Position numbers and translations under genes: made by a program. From assembly GCA_905250025.1 (NCBI GenBank), contig CAJNOJ010000043.1, forward strand, positions 1-64,000: a stretch of 64,000 nucleotides of DNA, read 5' to 3'. The stretch is from Adineta ricciae (lineage: Eukaryota; Rotifera; Eurotatoria; Adinetida; Adinetidae). Shown piece by piece: positions 44,726 through 57,662 of the stretch (positions are counted from its first letter, which is position 1; every line of letters begins with the position of its first letter). The notes under the pieces are model-generated. The model was given only the letters and a program-made list of their open reading frames with translations, did no database searches and had not been told where the DNA came from.

Positions 44726-45481
44726 CTAGAACATCGGCGCGCACTTGAGACAAAACAGTTGGATGTGCATGTCTTAGAAAAAGAACAATGAAAAATTGTT
44801 TTAAAACTGGATCGAAAATGTAATCAATCGAGTAGAAGCAGAAGAGAGTTGGAGACTCTGTTACGAGACGCGAATATCCAATTGTAAATGTTACATGTGT
44901 CAGTTGCACTAGATGTCGCCATTTTTCGAAAACTATTCGTATGTATTTAAATTTATGAGCGAGTGAAAAAAAACCTAACCATCTGGCGTTCGTTGCTGAT
45001 TTCCGGCTCGTGATGCTCAATGATAGAATGAGCAGCTTGAAGAAAAATGCGTTTTCTTCTGTCACACTAAGCCAAAGGCAAAGTATTTCTTCTGATCTCA
45101 ACGTTCATGTCATGTAATCTCTTGAGGCCCTTTGTTGATGAGAGCGAAGCTCAATTTGAAGTAATTGCCTTCGAATAGAACATTCTTTTTCTGGGAATAA
45201 TATTCACACGATGTGATCGTCTATTTTGCATATGAACACTCGATAGTTGTTCTTTGGCGAGAGACAATCGCTTCGAAATGTAATTAGTTCAAAACTTGTT
45301 TTATTGATTAAACAAACAATTGATATTCACAATCAAAGAATAACATTGACTAGAAAACACAAAATGTGTAAGTATTATGTTCGATTCACATCTTAGTACG
45401 TCAGTGTCAAGTATCACAGAGAAAAGCAAAAACAATTATTCAATACTCGCTCTATCACTGTTCTAGTTCAAATCGTTTCAT
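44726..45481. other. Intergenic region upstream of the four-gene array
   Basis: About 750 bp between the LRRK1-type 3' end and the JmjC-like start. It is the only gap near the array large enough for a promoter. The minus-strand ORF at 44685-45101 overlaps the JmjC start and has no recognisable domain. Confidence 0.45.
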
Positions 45482-48400
45482 TTAGAGAATGAAATCATCC
45501 AATGACCATGCTTGTAAGAAAATTGCATCTGAAGAATAGTGTTGCAATTGAGGAATGGATTGACACGCTTTAGCTCCATAACCAATGGCTAACATGTAGG
45601 AGATATTATCGAGATCAGCTTCGTAATTATCAGATCGAGCCAAAAGTGCAGTAGAGCGAAGACTGTCCCGTTGGAATCGGTGTTGTTCGAATTTTTCCTG
45701 TAAGAATTTGAATTGACTCCGAAATCGATTATCGTATACATCATTTGTTGTGGCGGTTGTCGTCGACGGTGCTGATGATAAGAAAGCTGACGATGACAGA
45801 GAGAATAAATGTAGAACGTGTTGATCGTAAGCATGTACGATGTATAAAACTTGAATAGATGTTGATTTGACGATAAGAATATGGCCAGAACTGAGACCAA
45901 TAAATACCAATATTCGTGTAGGTAAAATCGAATCAACGGTTAGATCATTGGACTCATCTAAACACAAGAATAAGTTGATCAAGTAGCGACAAGAAAAATG
46001 AATACCTTTCGATCGTTTAAGAATTTGTTCACAATCAAGTTGATTAGATATGCGACGAGAGAGATGATTCCAAACGCATACGATACTTCCTAGAAGAACG
46101 AATGAGACAGAATTTTAGCGTGATATCTAAATGAGTATGATAGTACCTGTTTTCATCGCTGTCCATATGGAATATTGGTACGGTGAATCTTTTGACGCGC
46201 AAAGTAATTGTACAGCACTTGAACCAGATACTAACTGATGTGACAATTGAACTGATAGTTGAGCTGTACGAACATCGATAATGCGTAAATTTCCTAATGA
46301 ACAACCACACCAGATTTCCATACTAAACGGTAAAAGTCATCGAATGATAGAAGAGAACAGATGCTATTCTTACTTTCGACCGCTTGCTGTTGGTAATGCG
46401 AGAAGCTTGAATGTTGGCAATGAAACATTCGCAACGTAACGATAACAAAGTTCTTGCGCGGAAGATATTGAACTTCGAGATCCATGTAAAAGTATTGATA
46501 AATCAATGCTATATATAGAATTATCTGATAATAACAGAAACACAATCGATGTTTCAGCTAAACTGGTCATGTGGACTGGATGACCATTTTGTTGATGGGG
46601 TATGAGAAGAAATTGATTAATTTCTTGAAATGTTTGCGTGGAATAGACACGAATCAGATTTTGACGATCCGCAAGGAGAACAATGCGATCACGTTGATGA
46701 TAGTATATAACGCGTATTTCACATTGGCCAAGATCAATGATCTAAATAGAAGTTATGGTCGATAAAGATGAAAGAGATGAAGAATCGAACCTGTTGATTT
46801 ACAGCATTGAACTGGTCATAAGCAACAACGGTCAGAGTTGATTGACCATCTTGTTTTGATTGTCGAACGAACCAACAATCAGCAGTTGGAATGCCGATAT
46901 CGTCGTCATCAGCCGTCGAATTGTCCGTTTCGAAGCTTTCATTAACTAGTCAAGAAAGTTTCTGTAGAACAATTGCCAGTACTCATGTTTCGATTTACTT
47001 TCTCGATAGGAAATTGTCGCTAATGCATCAGAATCATTGGAGTTGCGTGGACCAAGCTCGATAACATCCATTAAATGTCGAAATTCCAAAGAACTAGATA
47101 ATCGATGGATATCTTTCGCTGATGGACGATCATTCGGATATTCGGACCAACAAGCCACCATTAAGTCAAGTATTAATGTTGGCGATGATAATTCCTACAA
47201 ATCGATGTAGTTTTCGCTAATATGCTTTGATCGTTTTCAATTACTTGTTCAGTAAGCGAAGGTCGCCAACCATGTAGAATTAATTCTCTTGCATGATCAC
47301 GTTTATTCCGACTGAATGGATGATTCAATGACAGACATTCATACATAAGCATCGAAAAGGAAAATATATCAGCCTTAAAGTAAATATTATTAGAAGACGT
47401 GTTCAACCGAAAGTTTCGAACAAACCTTTTCACTATATAATTCGTCGCCAGTGAAACGCACGATTTCCGGCGCAATGTATCCTTGAAAGAGAGATGGTTA
47501 GAAAGTTTCTTTTTCTCTTTTTGAATAACTTCTTTACCTTCCGTTCCAGCAAAACCTTTCGTACCTAATTAATCATCAGAAACAGAAATGAAACTAGAAA
47601 TTATTCTACAGAAATTCCTTACCAATCGGTGATAAAAATCGGCTGATACTAAAATCTGATAGTTTAACCAGAACTTGACCATTCGATGGCAAACGCGGCT
47701 GTGGCATATTCCAAACGAGGATATTTTCTGATTTCAAATCCAGATAAATGATATTATTACTATGTAAATGGGCAATCGCACTTGCTACCTAAACACGAAC
47801 AATCACGTTGCAGACATTCATCAGTATTAAACACAAACTTGAACAATCAATTTTTGGTAGATCGTAAACCCTAGTTGAGTATTCGTTCGTTTGTACTCTT
47901 TCAATATCGCTTCCAGTGATCCCATAGGAGCGTAGTGTAAGATTAAACTTAATGGATGAGTGCATAGGCCAAGTAATGGTACAATGTTTGGATGTGATCC
48001 CGTTGTTAGCAAACAGGAGAGTTCTTGACGACAAGTAATGTAGGCTTTACATGCTGCTCGCATGGGATTTCGAGTCCATTCTTTGGCGATATCACGCTGA
48101 AATATTGAACGCGTCAAATCTTTCGTTTCTTGATTCACATTTCTACTTACCAAAGATAGTTTCTTCTCGGATTCATCATCTCGATTGCCACTCTGTATTT
48201 GCTCGATGAGGCCATTCGTAATCGCTGGATCAATTGGTACAAATGCTTTACAAGCAAGATCCACAGTAGACTAAAGAAATTGATTGTCTCAAGGTGAAGT
48301 TATTCTCATTTCATTCATACCTTGTATGATGTCGCGGCAAACACAGTTCCAAATGTGCCTTGTCCGATCAACTTTTTCAATCGAATCACATCGAATGGGA

Positions 48401-51400
48401 TGATGAAATTCTTCGATGCTAAATCAACAAAAACCTAAAACAAAGATCTTAATCGAATCTGTTGTTTATTGCCATTCGGTAACTAACCAAATCAGGTGCG
48501 ATTGTTTTCACTGAGATTTGCCCATGTTTTTCACATGTGATCTCCATCTGTTTCTCAACGGACATCATCAATGCTTCCAACCAAAATGTCTGACAGATAT
48601 ACTTTTCCGGCAACTCATTTTCGTACAAACATTGATGACAAGGAATAAATCGATTGACTAAATAATCTCCTTTGGAATTCTGTACAAATCGCGTACCCAT
48701 CTCCGGATACCAATCTTCTAATAATGTATCGAAATGTGCCATTAGAGTCGTTAAGATGCTTGCAATCGTATTCTGCTGAACGAGAAGTTCGATTATGTAT
48801 GGGTTATTTTCTTCAGCATTTGAATCGATCATCATCTGTAAATCACTTGTGCAGATCAGAATCTCGATCAATGAACCTGCATCGTTAAATGGTAGGATTT
48901 GTTTCTTCTGTTCTTCATCCGTGTCGAATTGGAAGATTACATTTAGGTAGGAATACGAAATCCCATCGTCCTCATCGTTCGTCGAGGATGTTAAACTGAT
49001 TTGATTGATTCGTAGAAGACAACAATCATAATAACGAAGTTCTAAACCTGTTTGACAAACGATCCACGAGCATTCAGCGAGAAGAATATTTCTGATTTTT
49101 TCATTGGCTTGAGCGTCGACAAGAAAATATTGAGTAAATGTTTGTTGTAGTTGTTTATCACCGAGTAAACGCGTGAATAAACGTGACCAAAAGCAAGTCG
49201 GAACGAAAATTAAATGATAGAAGCGACGAATGTATGAGAATGATAGCTTGTCGTCTTTTTTAATCCGCGCTAAATACTTCAAATGAAACGAACTGGCGTC
49301 GGGCAATTGAGCAACCGAATGTTTAGTAGAGCTTTCTTTGAATTGGATCACACTCGATGAGGATATGATCGCTGCACGACAATGGCTGGACTAAAACAGA
49401 TGAATAATTAGAATAGGAAGTCGAATGCAGTTTAGTGGATTTACAATAGTGTCTAAACTGAGTTGAACGGGAAGTAATGATGGAAAAATTAGATGTTGAT
49501 TATCCCATGTGAGAGCTAAGTCAAATTTTTGTAATAGTGGAAGTAAAATGGAGATAGTTTTTGTGGAAAATGCACTTGATTCGTCGAATGTATTTGGTAA
49601 TTCATTGATTTTCATCAATCCTACATTGATAAGCAATGCTACAATTTATCCGTGGGCTAAAAGCTATGAAACTACCATGTCTTGCAAGACCATTAGTCTG
49701 TTCATTGGCGACCAGTTGCGCTAGCAATTCAGCGAGATATAGCGGATCGAGAAAATAATAATTTGACAATAATGTATCTTCGAAATGTAGAATAATTCCT
49801 AAACACAAACGATGAACAATCACATATATTGTTTGCTTCTGTTTACCGTTTTCATGTAACCACTTATTCGCTTGGTGAAGATCGAGTGAATCGCGAAATT
49901 GAACGTGTGCAGAGATATCTTTAATCAATTCTCTGGAACAATCGAGTAGATAAGTGCCGTTTCGGATTTCTTTTCTTTGATACTTACTGATATTCCTTAT
50001 CGTTTAAAATGAAAGTTTTTTTGTTCGATCGATGTCCTTCTAGCGCTTCTTCGAGATAAATATACTTCGCCGGGATTCGTTGTTGAAATATTGTTTGGTC
50101 TTTACTATTCGGTGCTAACAATTGTCCAGCGATATCATAAATTAGTGTGCAAAGTTGCTTGATATTATGGCCTGTTTTGCAACTGACTTCGATGGAATCC
50201 AAAACTTTCGGATAACCTAACTTTTCACTTTGAGATGTATCAATGAATTGCTGGTAGATCAATGATTGAAAATTTTCCGACAACTGTCGATAGTTTTTCA
50301 ATTTGGCTATTTGGTCATGATGTGTACCAACAATAATCACAGATGAACCCGGCGCGACAGTCTAAAACATATTTGATTATACAATCTGGTGTCATTCGCG
50401 TGCGACAGATGATGGTACGAATAGGTTCTCCTAGCTTGAGAGAATCTTTTCAAATGTTCTTAATTATAGACTTTGTTTCTCTTTCTCTCACATTGATCCA
50501 TTCGTATTTGTTATTATTGAAAGGTGACACATTCCTTCCTTCTCTCTCGAGCATACATTGCACTGCGTGCGCAGAAAAAAAAAACTCCGGAAGGTTCGTT
50601 CTATGACACTACAACCTTATTACATCTAATTGAAAGAAGAAAAAACAGAAGCTCACATCATTTTACGGGAATTCGAGCAATGTCAAGCGTACATGTTAAG
50701 TTTGCCGATGATCTGTTCAGTACTGTATGTAATCAAACTCATCTTCGAAACAAGAAAAAGCTGCTTGTTTTTTCTTCAGATTGTCAAAGACGAAATTTAC
50801 GAATTCATCAATTTACCACAAATCAGCGAAATTTCGTTTACTGCCGATGGTGCAATGGAAGATTTAACTTATCAAATAACCGAAATCTTAAAGCGTCTCG
50901 TTTACAAACACATCAAAGAGAATTACAAGGCAATTATGCAAGTGATCGCTTATCCGAAGAAACTGGAAGAGAATATTTTGATCATGAATCAATGTCTGTG
51001 GAATTCTCGAACTGATGATATGCTCTCACTAGAAATCGAAAGTGAAACGTTGAAGTTCGTCATTATTATTCATGGACTTATTGCATAAACATCGACTTAC
51101 TTGAATATTTATAAGAAATTTATGAATTGTATCAAAGATTTGTTCGTTTTGGTCGTATTCAGTCATTTTCCAACAAATTAAATAAAGTGTACGACGTGTG
51201 AAAAAGTACTGATAAATCGAATGGAATTCTCTCTGAAAAATAACCTGCAAGATGAGCATAGTGAATTTTGAATTGGATCCATGTACCTGTCCACCAAAAT
51301 CCCAAACTCGAAATGTGATTGGCCCTAACAACGTACGTGGTGTTTTCTCGTAAATCCATTCCGATATGTCCAGAATTGGAAAATTTCGACATGTTGAAGA

Positions 51401-54400
51401 TTTCTAAGCAATCATGGAGAACGATCTTCGAAAAATTGGAAAAGTACATACTTTTCGCTGATTCTGTGGAGTAGTGTTCGTACTCTCGCGTTTACAAATT
51501 TGAAACAATGTCGTTTTCCCTGTTTGTTCATTTCCAAGCAACATTAGTCTCATCTTGTTGTAGATTTTTGTGCTAAAGATACATAATTCAATCAAAGTCT
51601 AGCGAAAATTTGCATCTTACTCATCACATAAACTTTTCATATAGCCAATAATCTCTGCAGTTCGATAATTATTCGTAATAAACGACGATAGAGGCTCTTT
51701 TGTAATATCAATCATAGTCGCTGACTGTGTACCAAGTTATTTTCACGTTGGAAATAATCTAAAAGAATAAGTACCTTAGATGTAGTTTACATAAAAGAAA
51801 ATGATTGTCTGAATGTTTATTTGTTCAATAAATTACGAAAACAATGTTCAATCGATTCAGACTGTCGTAATACAACGTCTGAATATCTCAGGATATCTTA
51901 TGCGAGAGGTCGAATCATCATTTTCTACTCGCTCTCCCACAACCATGAAGATCTAAATTCCACAATTTTTGCATCGAACCAATCGACAAAGGAATCTAGA
52001 ATAGAACAAAACAAAATTTCTCTTTCCGATTCATTCAGTCTAAGCAAACCTCTCGCAGTAGGAGATTATCACGTAATATCAATGTTCCAAGGTTATCCAA
52101 CAATGCAATACTGGTTGGAATGGATACTAACTTGTTTTGACTTAAATTCAGACGTGTTATTGCTGGAAATAGCAATGCCGCACGTAATAACGACGCATCC
52201 GTGCCAGACGATGGTTTGGGTATTGACTACATAATAAACAGAATTTACATTTTAAAGAAGGAAGTCTACTTACAGATAATGTCAGTTCTTCAATAAGATT
52301 ATCGCTAAGATTTAGATCGTGCAGAAATTCTAACTTGACGTGTCGACGATGCGGACAGCATTGGTCATTGTGATCGGATTTCGATGGAGAATTTAGTCCA
52401 ATGGATAGATTTGCTGAAGCAAGAAGTTTATGCCGAGATACTGATCGACTTCGACGTCGTTTTGCGGCGTCTAATTGTGCGTTAGTAGTCTCTTTTAATT
52501 CAGGCCGGTAACAGATATTGTCGGGTGAGATCGTTTCATTGTGACGATTTCTTCGGTGTGTTCGATTATCTTTGCGAGACGAAGATGTTGACGATTCCGA
52601 GAGAATACTGGATTGAAGACGATTGAATGATAAATCAAGCATCTTTAAACGTGGAGGATAGGACGATACATTCAATGCATCGGTGAGGAGATTGTGTGAA
52701 AGATTTAAAGATGTTAAATATGGAACAAGACAACAGAGCATTGGTGGAAGAGTTTCGAAGTGATTGTAGGAAAGATTAAGATTAGTTAACCGACTGACTG
52801 TGGACGAAGGGGAAGATGAAGCGGAAGCTTTGACATTTGGTCCTATTTGTGGATCATCATCTGTTGACGGAGCAATGTGATTTTGCCAAAGGCAGAGTCG
52901 TTTTACTGGAATGGATTGTGATGCTGACGATGGAGGTGAGTTCTGATAACTGATTTTCAACTTAGCTCGGCGTTCAAGTTCATCGTCGTCGTCAGGTGAT
53001 TGTGGTATGTCATCTATTGGCATTTGAACAAATGTTGTTGAACGTGGAGGAGCAGAAAGTGGAGGAGACAGTGTGGATAAATCAACAGTTGTTATTGATG
53101 ATGGTATTGTTGACGATTTAAGATCAATATGTGTTGGTTTTATCGCAGAAAGTAAACTTGCCTGCGGACGTAATTCACTTGCTGTGCGGTTTTGTGTGCC
53201 CAAATGTCGTGCTTATAGTAAACAAAGAGTTCTATAAGAAAGATTCCATTACTAAGAGTTTTACATACATGTCATATGTCGGCCGGATTTTTCTGCATAT
53301 TTTGTGGATACAACAGATGGTCTTGGAAGTTCTTTCAATGAATTATTCGCTACATTCAAATCAGTCAACATCGGCGCTGACCACATTTCGACTGGCAGAT
53401 ACTGAAGTTGGTTATGAGCTACAAATGTCACGAATTCATATGCTATCGAAGATCAATCGCTGTTATTTTACCTGCGTACGCTCTTTGAAGTGATCGAAGT
53501 TGAAACATCGCTGGTGGTAAAGAAATCAATGCATTATGCGATACATCTAATTCGGCTAATTGATGACATAACCAAACATTGTTTCCGTTTGGTAATTCTC
53601 CTAATTGATTATTCGACACATTTAATATTCTCAAAGAATACATTTGAAAAAGGAACACTGGTAGATTTTCTAGTGAGTTATCTGATAAATCAATGCGTGT
53701 AATGCAATGCAAGAGTAAATGGCGGTTCGATAATGTGATATCTGATAGTTGAATAAATGTGTCTTTGTTGACGAAGATCGATGCTTGAATGAACCAAAGA
53801 GGATCGACACTTTTCAATGGACCGTAATGATGCCATTGAATACCTACAGGTGTTGATGGAATCGGTGATGATAACGGAATCTGGGTTGGTGTCATAATCG
53901 AACGCGTAGAAAACCGATTTTTAAGTTGTTCAAAGCCTGTTGTTAATACCTGATATCGTTTACTCGGACGTCGTTTTAATACAGGTTCCATAGAATAATT
54001 CGATTCGGGTATATTGTTGTTCTTATCGACATTTTTCTCCTCAGCTGTACTCATCCAGATCTTGGATAGATCGATACATGACCAAAACTGTTCATCGAAC
54101 GGAAAAAGAACGTTGGATGTTAACTGTCGTTTAGTTAACTTGAATTCATTATCTTGTAAAACACGATACTTTAGCAAATGACCAATGAGGTACGATTGTT
54201 TGCAAGAATTGAACGCGAGAAACTCTTTATCAGTTGCATGAGAATTGAGCAGATATTCGATTAATTGAATATTACCAAGACGACAAGCACACGACAGAGG
54301 TGTAGAACGAGTGACAAAGCATCGTTCTTCGTTGGATGCTTGACTTGCAGTTTCTTCATATGGTAAATTAACATTAGCACCGTTGGAAACAAGCAAATGG

Positions 54401-57400
54401 ACTAATTTAAAATTTTGCTGTTCAACTGCTTCGTGTAATGCAGCTCGACCGTTGATAGAATACACATCAAGATTGAATGGACAAAACGACGTGGTCGTCT
54501 TCTGTAACGTTGCATTGAATTCTGCAAGAGTGGTGATTGAACCTAAGGATGAGATCGAGTTAGTTTTTTTTCTTTCGTATCGTAAAGGTAGTTACTTTCG
54601 GAATTGAAATAACTATGCGTGGATCGACGTTTGAATAATTCTACTTCTTGAGCGGTTAATCCATGGACACGAAAAGAAAGAAGATATTCAACAAGATCAA
54701 CATATCCACCAAGTGCAGCTAAGTATAAACTGGTTTGATCATTCAAATCTTGTGCTGCAAAAAATAAACATAAAGTAGATCAACTGATACCTTGACAATG
54801 CTCTATGATATTACATCTGCTTACGCAACTTACACGCTGTTTATGTGAGAACTTAATCTCATGCTAAGTAATAGTATACGGTATGAATACTTTTCTACTT
54901 AATCTACTGTTGAATCTCTCTTTCTCGTTGTACTGACTGATTGAGCAATGAAATAAGGTCATACCGTTAAGATTGAATGGGAAAACATACGATCGTTGCA
55001 AACGATCAGCGAAGAGTGAACAAGATCCAAATGGATAGTTTGGATAAGTTAAAAGAAGTTGTACAATTGATAAATGTCCTTGTGAACAAGCAGCAGCGAA
55101 CGGAAGAATTTGTTCCAAGGTTGCTACAGAGACTAAATGCGGAAAATGCTAAATAAAAAAGAACGATAAAGGAAGCAAATTAGTTAATGGGAACCAGATT
55201 TTCAACTTACAGTTAAGAGCATTTGAACAATCTCGAGATTTCCTATCCGGCAGGCAATGTACAGTGGTGAATACGATGTTTGACGATGTGGTTTAGCAAT
55301 TGCGCCATGCTTTAATAATAATTTAACTAAATCCACATTCCCCGTTCGACATGCTCGGTACAAAAAGTTCAATGTATCACTTCCATTTGGACTGGAATTC
55401 AAAACAGCTTTCGCATGTGCACCTAAATGTGCTAAACATTCTGCTGCTTTCTCCACATCACCATCAAAGCAAGCATCGAGCAGTCCTAAATAACATGATC
55501 TTTCGTTTCTTCATTTTTCCCTTTGAAAAAGCAGCATTTACTCTTTTCAGTTTCTTGTCGAACTTGCTGTCGAAGTTCAATCTCATTCTGAATCATCTCC
55601 ACTGAATCAACTTTCCGATTCATTTGTGCTAATGTCAATGCAGTTTCACCGTGTTTATCTTTGATCGTCACATCTGCCTTATGAAATAACAACAGAGCCA
55701 AAATCTTTTCGTTTCCCACTTCGGCAATCATATGCAACGGTGTCTAAAAGAAATACATCAATATAAAAAAACAGCTAACTAACAAAAAAATACAATCTAA
55801 TTTTCTAATCATTCCCCGGTTGGATAACATTTTCGGAGTAGTCTTTGACATTTGTAGGTATTGGAAAGTTTTCTTCACTTTCATCAACAACGGATATTTC
55901 CCTTGTTTGCAAAATTTTCCACTGAAATCGTCTAAATCCAATGACCAAACCATCGCTCCCGCTAACCGCTGTTTGACAACAAAACGACATTTTTGTTCGA
56001 TGGATTGTAAATTATCGTATCCAACCCATTGATCGTTTTTATATGCAAATGGCACTTGTTGCTCGCGATCGTACTCTGCAGACCATTTTTCTTTGGTAAT
56101 TAGGTTGCAGATCTCATAGTACGATAAAAATCCTTTGCTCGCAGTATAATTACCCAATGAACCTGCACCTATCGATGGTGCATAGGGTTTAACATCAGGA
56201 TTTATCTTTTGTTTTAACTTGAATGTTCGTCCATACATTCCAAGACCCAGAACGAGTTTTTTTGCTTGACATCCACCGTTAATCCATGTCTCGACAGTCG
56301 CTTGTTGATTCAAAAGACGTTGATCATTCGTTTCCGTCGAGCGTGGGTATAGTGGACTGTTGAAACCTATATAGGAATTCCAACTACCTAAAAAATCGAT
56401 CGGTTTTCTCTAGGGAACAAGTCGTCTTTCATTTCAACAAACCATGATAATCATACGCCATTAGATTTACATAATCAACGGATGAGCAGACGTTCGGAAT
56501 GTCATAGGCAATATGAATTTTTGGTTGATAGGCTGCGACCGCTGTAGTGAGCAAAAGTCGTGTTCGATTCATTGAACGAGCTTCATTTTGGAATTCGATA
56601 CGATAATCACGAATCATCGATGAAAATATTCGTCGATCATTGTCGTTTTCGGGATATTCCCAGTCAAGGTCTAGACCATCGAATCGATACTTTCGTAAGT
56701 ATCTTATCGTATTTCGGATGAACTCTTGTCGTATTCTTTCCGATTGAAAAACTTGTCGAAATTGTGTCGAATTGACTGTCGCACCACCCAATGTCAACAA
56801 TGTTTTCAATCGTCGGTTTTTTGCTTTTAACAAATAGATTTGTTCATACATTCCTTTAGATACACGCGGTTTTGTTAGATTGGTACTTCGACTGGGTATT
56901 GGTTCAATATCATTGAGTTCAAATGGACTTGGACTTCGTGTCATAACGTTGATATTCGCAAATGCGTAGTAGAGATGTGTACACAGCGATGGATCAATGT
57001 TTGACGGATCAAAATATCCGAGACCTTGCCTATATTGAGACCAATTTGTAAAATAACAGCCAACAATCAACTGTTGGCTGTTTCCCAAACGCATCACGAT
57101 AGTTATTACTGTCAGTAAAAACGACTTCATATTCATATTCATTTCGTTTCGTATGAGGAAAATATGTTTGTCAGACTTAACTTTTATATCTACATACACT
57201 TCCTTCCTTTTTCGATCTATGTAAATAACGCACAACTGATCAAACAGAGAATAAGATCCTTCATTATTCACGAAAATGTACTTCGAAAATCAATATAAAA
57301 ACGAACTCAATGTATCCTTACTTGATAATTGTAACGTTCACCAGATTGAATATTCAAGTCAGCTCCATGATCAATCAATGCCATTATGAATTCCAAGGAT

Positions 57401-57662
57401 GAATCGAGTACTTTGGTATCATTTTGAAGAGTTGCTTGTGCTGCCGAAATACATGCTGTATGCAATGGCGTACAACCGAAACGATCGGTAGCATCGATAT
57501 TGTTAATTTCGTCACCTGTGAGTAGATCCTAATGGAGAGAAAACGTGAGTTCGGGTGACTCTTTGCGTTGAGTTTTACTTTGAGAAGATCGACATTTAGG
57601 TATAATGCTGCCTGATGAAGAAGTTTGCCCGGATAATTATCGTCGTCATCATCGTTGTTCAT
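45482..57662 (-). CDS. LRRK1: LRRK1-type ROCO protein kinase (ANK-LRR-Roc-COR-kinase-WD40)
   Basis: 33 exons: 57662-57579, 57528-57322, 55743-55542, 55485-55211, 55148-54965, 54754-54596, 54542-53472, 53418-53269, 53211-52274, 52226-52050, 51995-51944 (or 51929), 51720-51621, 51572-51452, 51403-51287, 51244-51101, 50361-49988, 49932-49847, 49798-49676, 49620-49445, 49390-48488, 48434-48321, 48270-48151, 48096-47839, 47788-47623, 47564-47538, 47481-47426, 47373-47245, 47194-46999, 46945-46791, 46741-46374, 46322-46147, 46089-46006 and 45957-45482; about 2655 residues. Domains in order: ankyrin repeats (TPLHMIAE, YSPLYIACRIGNLEIVQMLL), LRRs, Roc GTPase (P-loop GNEQTGKTT, switch VWDFGGQ, VGTHHD), COR (FVPTCFWSRLFTRLL), kinase (GQGTFGTV, CKAF lysine, IIYLDLKSENILVW, SDFSISR, GYIAPE) and WD40-like blades. 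ROCO kinases phosphorylate Rab GTPases. YLDLKSEN resembles LRRK1 (human FCDLKSDN) more than LRRK2. Two introns contain other genes. The DFG glycine is serine. Confidence 0.93.
50680..51088 (+). CDS. DYNLT: Tctex-type dynein light chain, nested in a LRRK1 intron on the opposite strand
   Basis: Two exons, 50680-50724 and 50780-51088, phase 0, 117 residues (human DYNLT1 113). The fold signature reads IVKDEIYEFI at the first helix, MEDLTYQITEILKRLVYKHI for the second, then strands YKAIMQVIAYPKK, ILIMNQCLWNSRTDDMLSLE and the C-terminal TLKFVIIIHGLIA, matching the Tctex1 order VKEAI...VVEQTLSQLTKL...YIVTCVIMQK...SSCFWDSSTDG...IVSAFGLSI. These chains dimerise and bind dynein intermediate chains in cytoplasmic or axonemal dynein. 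The gene sits wholly within the 739-bp LRRK1 intron 51100-50362, antisense to it. It has its own 55-bp intron. Confidence 0.82.
55744..57142 (-). CDS. GH18 chitinase nested in a LRRK1 intron on the same strand
   Basis: Two exons, 57142-56443 and 56387-55744, phase 1, 447 residues. A signal peptide spans residues 5-22 (KSFLLTVITIVMRLGNSQ). The GH18 barrel shows IVGCYFTNWSQYRQG, LKTLLTLGGATVNS, the catalytic DGLDLDWEYP with acid Glu162, VNLMAYDYHGSW and the terminal GAMVWSLDLDDFSGKFC. All catalytic acidic positions (DxxDxDxE) are intact, so it should cleave chitin or related beta-1,4-GlcNAc polymers. There is no chitin-binding domain; instead the ORF ends in a hydrophobic tail (CIFLLVSCFFILMYFF) that could anchor it. 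It lies entirely in the 1578-bp LRRK1 intron 57321-55744, has its own TATA box, and its TAG stop coincides with that intron's AG acceptor. Alternative splicing near the 3' end could change the tail. Confidence 0.9.
57181..57188 (-). promoter_or_regulatory. TATA box (TATAAAAG) of the nested chitinase
   Basis: On the minus strand TATAAAAG lies about 40 bases before the chosen chitinase ATG at 57142, inside the LRRK1 intron. This supports independent transcription of the nested gene and a very short leader. It also argues for the start at 57142 rather than the in-frame upstream position at 57271. Confidence 0.55.

Noticed and set aside
57143-57271. In-frame N-terminal extension of the chitinase
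   Set aside because: It would bury the signal peptide and would run upstream across the TATA box; the start at 57142 gives a proper secretory leader.
45482-57662. Calling the ROCO kinase LRRK2
   Set aside because: The catalytic loop (IIYLDLKSENILVW) resembles LRRK1 (FCDLKSDNILVW) rather than LRRK2 (YRDLKPHNVLL). Domain order alone does not separate them, so LRRK1 is preferred but not proven.
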